This document shows, one piece after another, positions 63,124-64,000 of a stretch of 64,000 bases of DNA (within the stretch, counting starts at the first letter, position 1; the number at the start of each line of letters is the position of its first letter). The stretch covers positions 39,595-103,594 of the forward strand of contig UEHQ01000013.1 of the NCBI GenBank assembly GCA_900489925.1, read 5' to 3'. The notes beneath the pieces are model-generated. The model saw only the letters and a list, made by a program, of their open reading frames with translations, did not search any database and was not told the DNA's origin. Source of the DNA: Hyphomicrobiales bacterium (GTDB lineage: Bacteria; Pseudomonadota; Alphaproteobacteria; Rhizobiales; Rhizobiaceae). The position numbers and the translations under genes were made by a program.

Positions 63124-64000
63124 GCAAACGACACAACCTTCGTGCCTTCGGCATCGACCTCGCAGCGAAAGCTCACGTCATACCAGCGTGCACTGGCGCG
63201 GAAGGCACCGCGCTTGATTTCCAGCACCGTTCCCTGCGACAGCCGAGAGGAGGACGGAAGTAGCTCCGGCCGGTATCCCTGCGGCGAGTGCTTGAGTTGC
63301 TCGCCCAGTTCCGTGCTGCAAAGCTGAGCGACGCGCGTGCCACGCGGCAGGCCATCGATCGCCGTCCTGGCCACCGCGCCGCCCGTGTCGTTCTGCGAGT
63401 AGAGCTTCTTCGCCTTGGTCAGCGGGTCGGCAGCCGGCTTGGCCGTGGCTGTGGGATCCGGTTTCGCGGCATCAGTGGGCTTGGCCTGCGTGATCTCGGT
63501 CGTCACCACCCCTGTCGCTTCGGCGGGAGGTCCGTTGTTCTCCTGGTGCGCATCGGCGACATCGACCTGCGGTAGGTTGATGTCGTCAGGCATGGGCTTG
63601 GCTGGCGGCGTGTCTCCGGCATCCGGCTTGCCCGCCGATACGGGATCGTCTGCAGGCTTTTCAGCGTCGGGTGTCGCAGCAGGCTTGCCGGTCTCGGTCG
63701 AGGCGTCGCCATCCTCAGCCTTTCTCTCCCCGCTCGCCTTGTCTCCGAATTCAAAGACGGGCCGCAACGGCTGGATCGGCTGCGGCTTGCCTTCCTGGCC
63801 CTTAGGCTGCTCGTCGGCCTTCGCCTGCTCGACGGGGTCGGGCTTTGGTGGCTCTTCCGCCTTCTTCTCCTCCGGCTTTGCTTCCGGCGGCTTTTCAGGT
63901 GGCTTCTGCTCTGGCGGTTTCTCTTCTGGCGGCTTGGGCGGTTCTGGCGGCTTTTCCTCGGCCGGCTTCGGTGGCGGCTCGGCCTTGGCCTCTTCCTTCG
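63060..64000 (-). CDS. DUF930 domain protein, 5' end beyond the window
   Basis: The frame is open from the right edge down to the stop at 63060 (about 312 residues visible). The first 80 visible residues are Pro/Lys/Glu repeats (KPPEEKPPEQKPPEKPPEAK-like), as in a TonB-type spacer crossing the periplasm. A Pro/Asp/Thr-rich stretch follows, and then the C-terminal DUF930 domain (about the last 120 residues) with AQLCSTELGEQLKHS, EIKRGAFRASARWYDVSFRCEVD and VVSFAYDVG. Function is unknown; an N-terminal membrane anchor is expected outside the window. Confidence 0.8.
   Translation of the reverse strand, partial: KEEAKAEPPPKPAEEKPPEPPKPPEEKPPEQKPPEKPPEAKPEEKKAEEPPKPDPVEQAKADEQPKGQEGKPQPIQPLRPVFEFGDKASGERKAEDGDASTETGKPAATPDAEKPADDPVSAGKPDAGDTPPAKPMPDDINLPQVDVADAHQENNGPPAEATGVVTTEITQAKPTDAAKPDPTATAKPAADPLTKAKKLYSQNDTGGAVARTAIDGLPRGTRVAQLCSTELGEQLKHSPQGYRPELLPSSSRLSQGTVLEIKRGAFRASARWYDVSFRCEVDAEGTKVVSFAYDVGSAIPKSQWRSRGFPDF

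Overview
The window looks like a GC-rich replicon of a Rhizobiaceae member (Sinorhizobium/Ensifer, or a close Rhizobium/Agrobacterium relative). This rests on gene content: a thuR-thuEFGKAB trehalose cluster, a bcsN-bcsA-bcsB-bcsZ-TPR cellulose operon, Ku/LigD end joining, an FnrN-type regulator beside hemN, EcfG/RpoE2-like promoters and a CtrA-like site. The genus is an inference. I see no rRNA, tRNA, insertion sequence, integrase, CRISPR array or replication origin; the segment is ordinary chromosome or chromid with many small catabolic and stress modules.

Layout. 1-3600: the end of a polar-amino-acid ABC transporter locus (two permeases, ATPase) fused to a Gfo/Idh dehydrogenase and a shikimate-dehydrogenase-like enzyme, an uptake-plus-oxidation module of unknown substrate. 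3680-9239: acetyltransferase, AldO-like flavoprotein oxidase, a GAF-GGDEF-PilZ-like diguanylate cyclase, a DMT exporter and a branched-chain aminotransferase. 9634-18964: cellulose synthesis operon behind a CtrA-like box. 19441-22458: uronate catabolism (kduD, kdgF, kduI) divergent from a GntR regulator; kduD carries an in-frame amber codon. 22501-26821: two convergent end-joining units (ku; ku-ligD), each with an EcfG-type promoter. 26916-30125: GAF-Fis regulator, aldehyde dehydrogenase and DUF779 protein, tied together by two identical-arm operators. 30133-30547: a small general-stress gene. 30821-38402: trehalose uptake and use. 38420-39583: an aminotransferase.

40399-48974 is a microaerobic block: fnrN, hemN, a GbsR/MarR-type regulator behind a 26-bp perfect palindrome, cydDCAB and the tiny cydX. 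Two perfect FNR boxes link the regulator to hemN and to the cyd genes. 49073-61020 is a patchwork of small stress, repair and unknown genes (PfpI, ribbon-helix-helix protein, free methionine sulfoxide reductase, Nudix, DMT exporter, two related secreted proteins, YjbQ, DUF1428, VOC, LysR, major porin, GNAT, DUF427, PhyH dioxygenase with a divergent AraC regulator, and a 53-residue protein). 61220-64000: an AmpR/GcvA-like LysR regulator divergent from a class D beta-lactamase, whose unusual C-terminal tail runs into a convergent DUF930 gene cut by the window edge.

Themes that join the parts: cyclic-di-GMP and cell-cycle input to cellulose (GGDEF protein, BcsA PilZ, CtrA-like box); sigma-EcfG stress control of DNA end joining; oxygen control of heme and cytochrome bd; and several plant-associated carbon routes (uronates, trehalose, alditols, aldehydes). 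All functions are read from sequence motifs and family knowledge; no database search was run.
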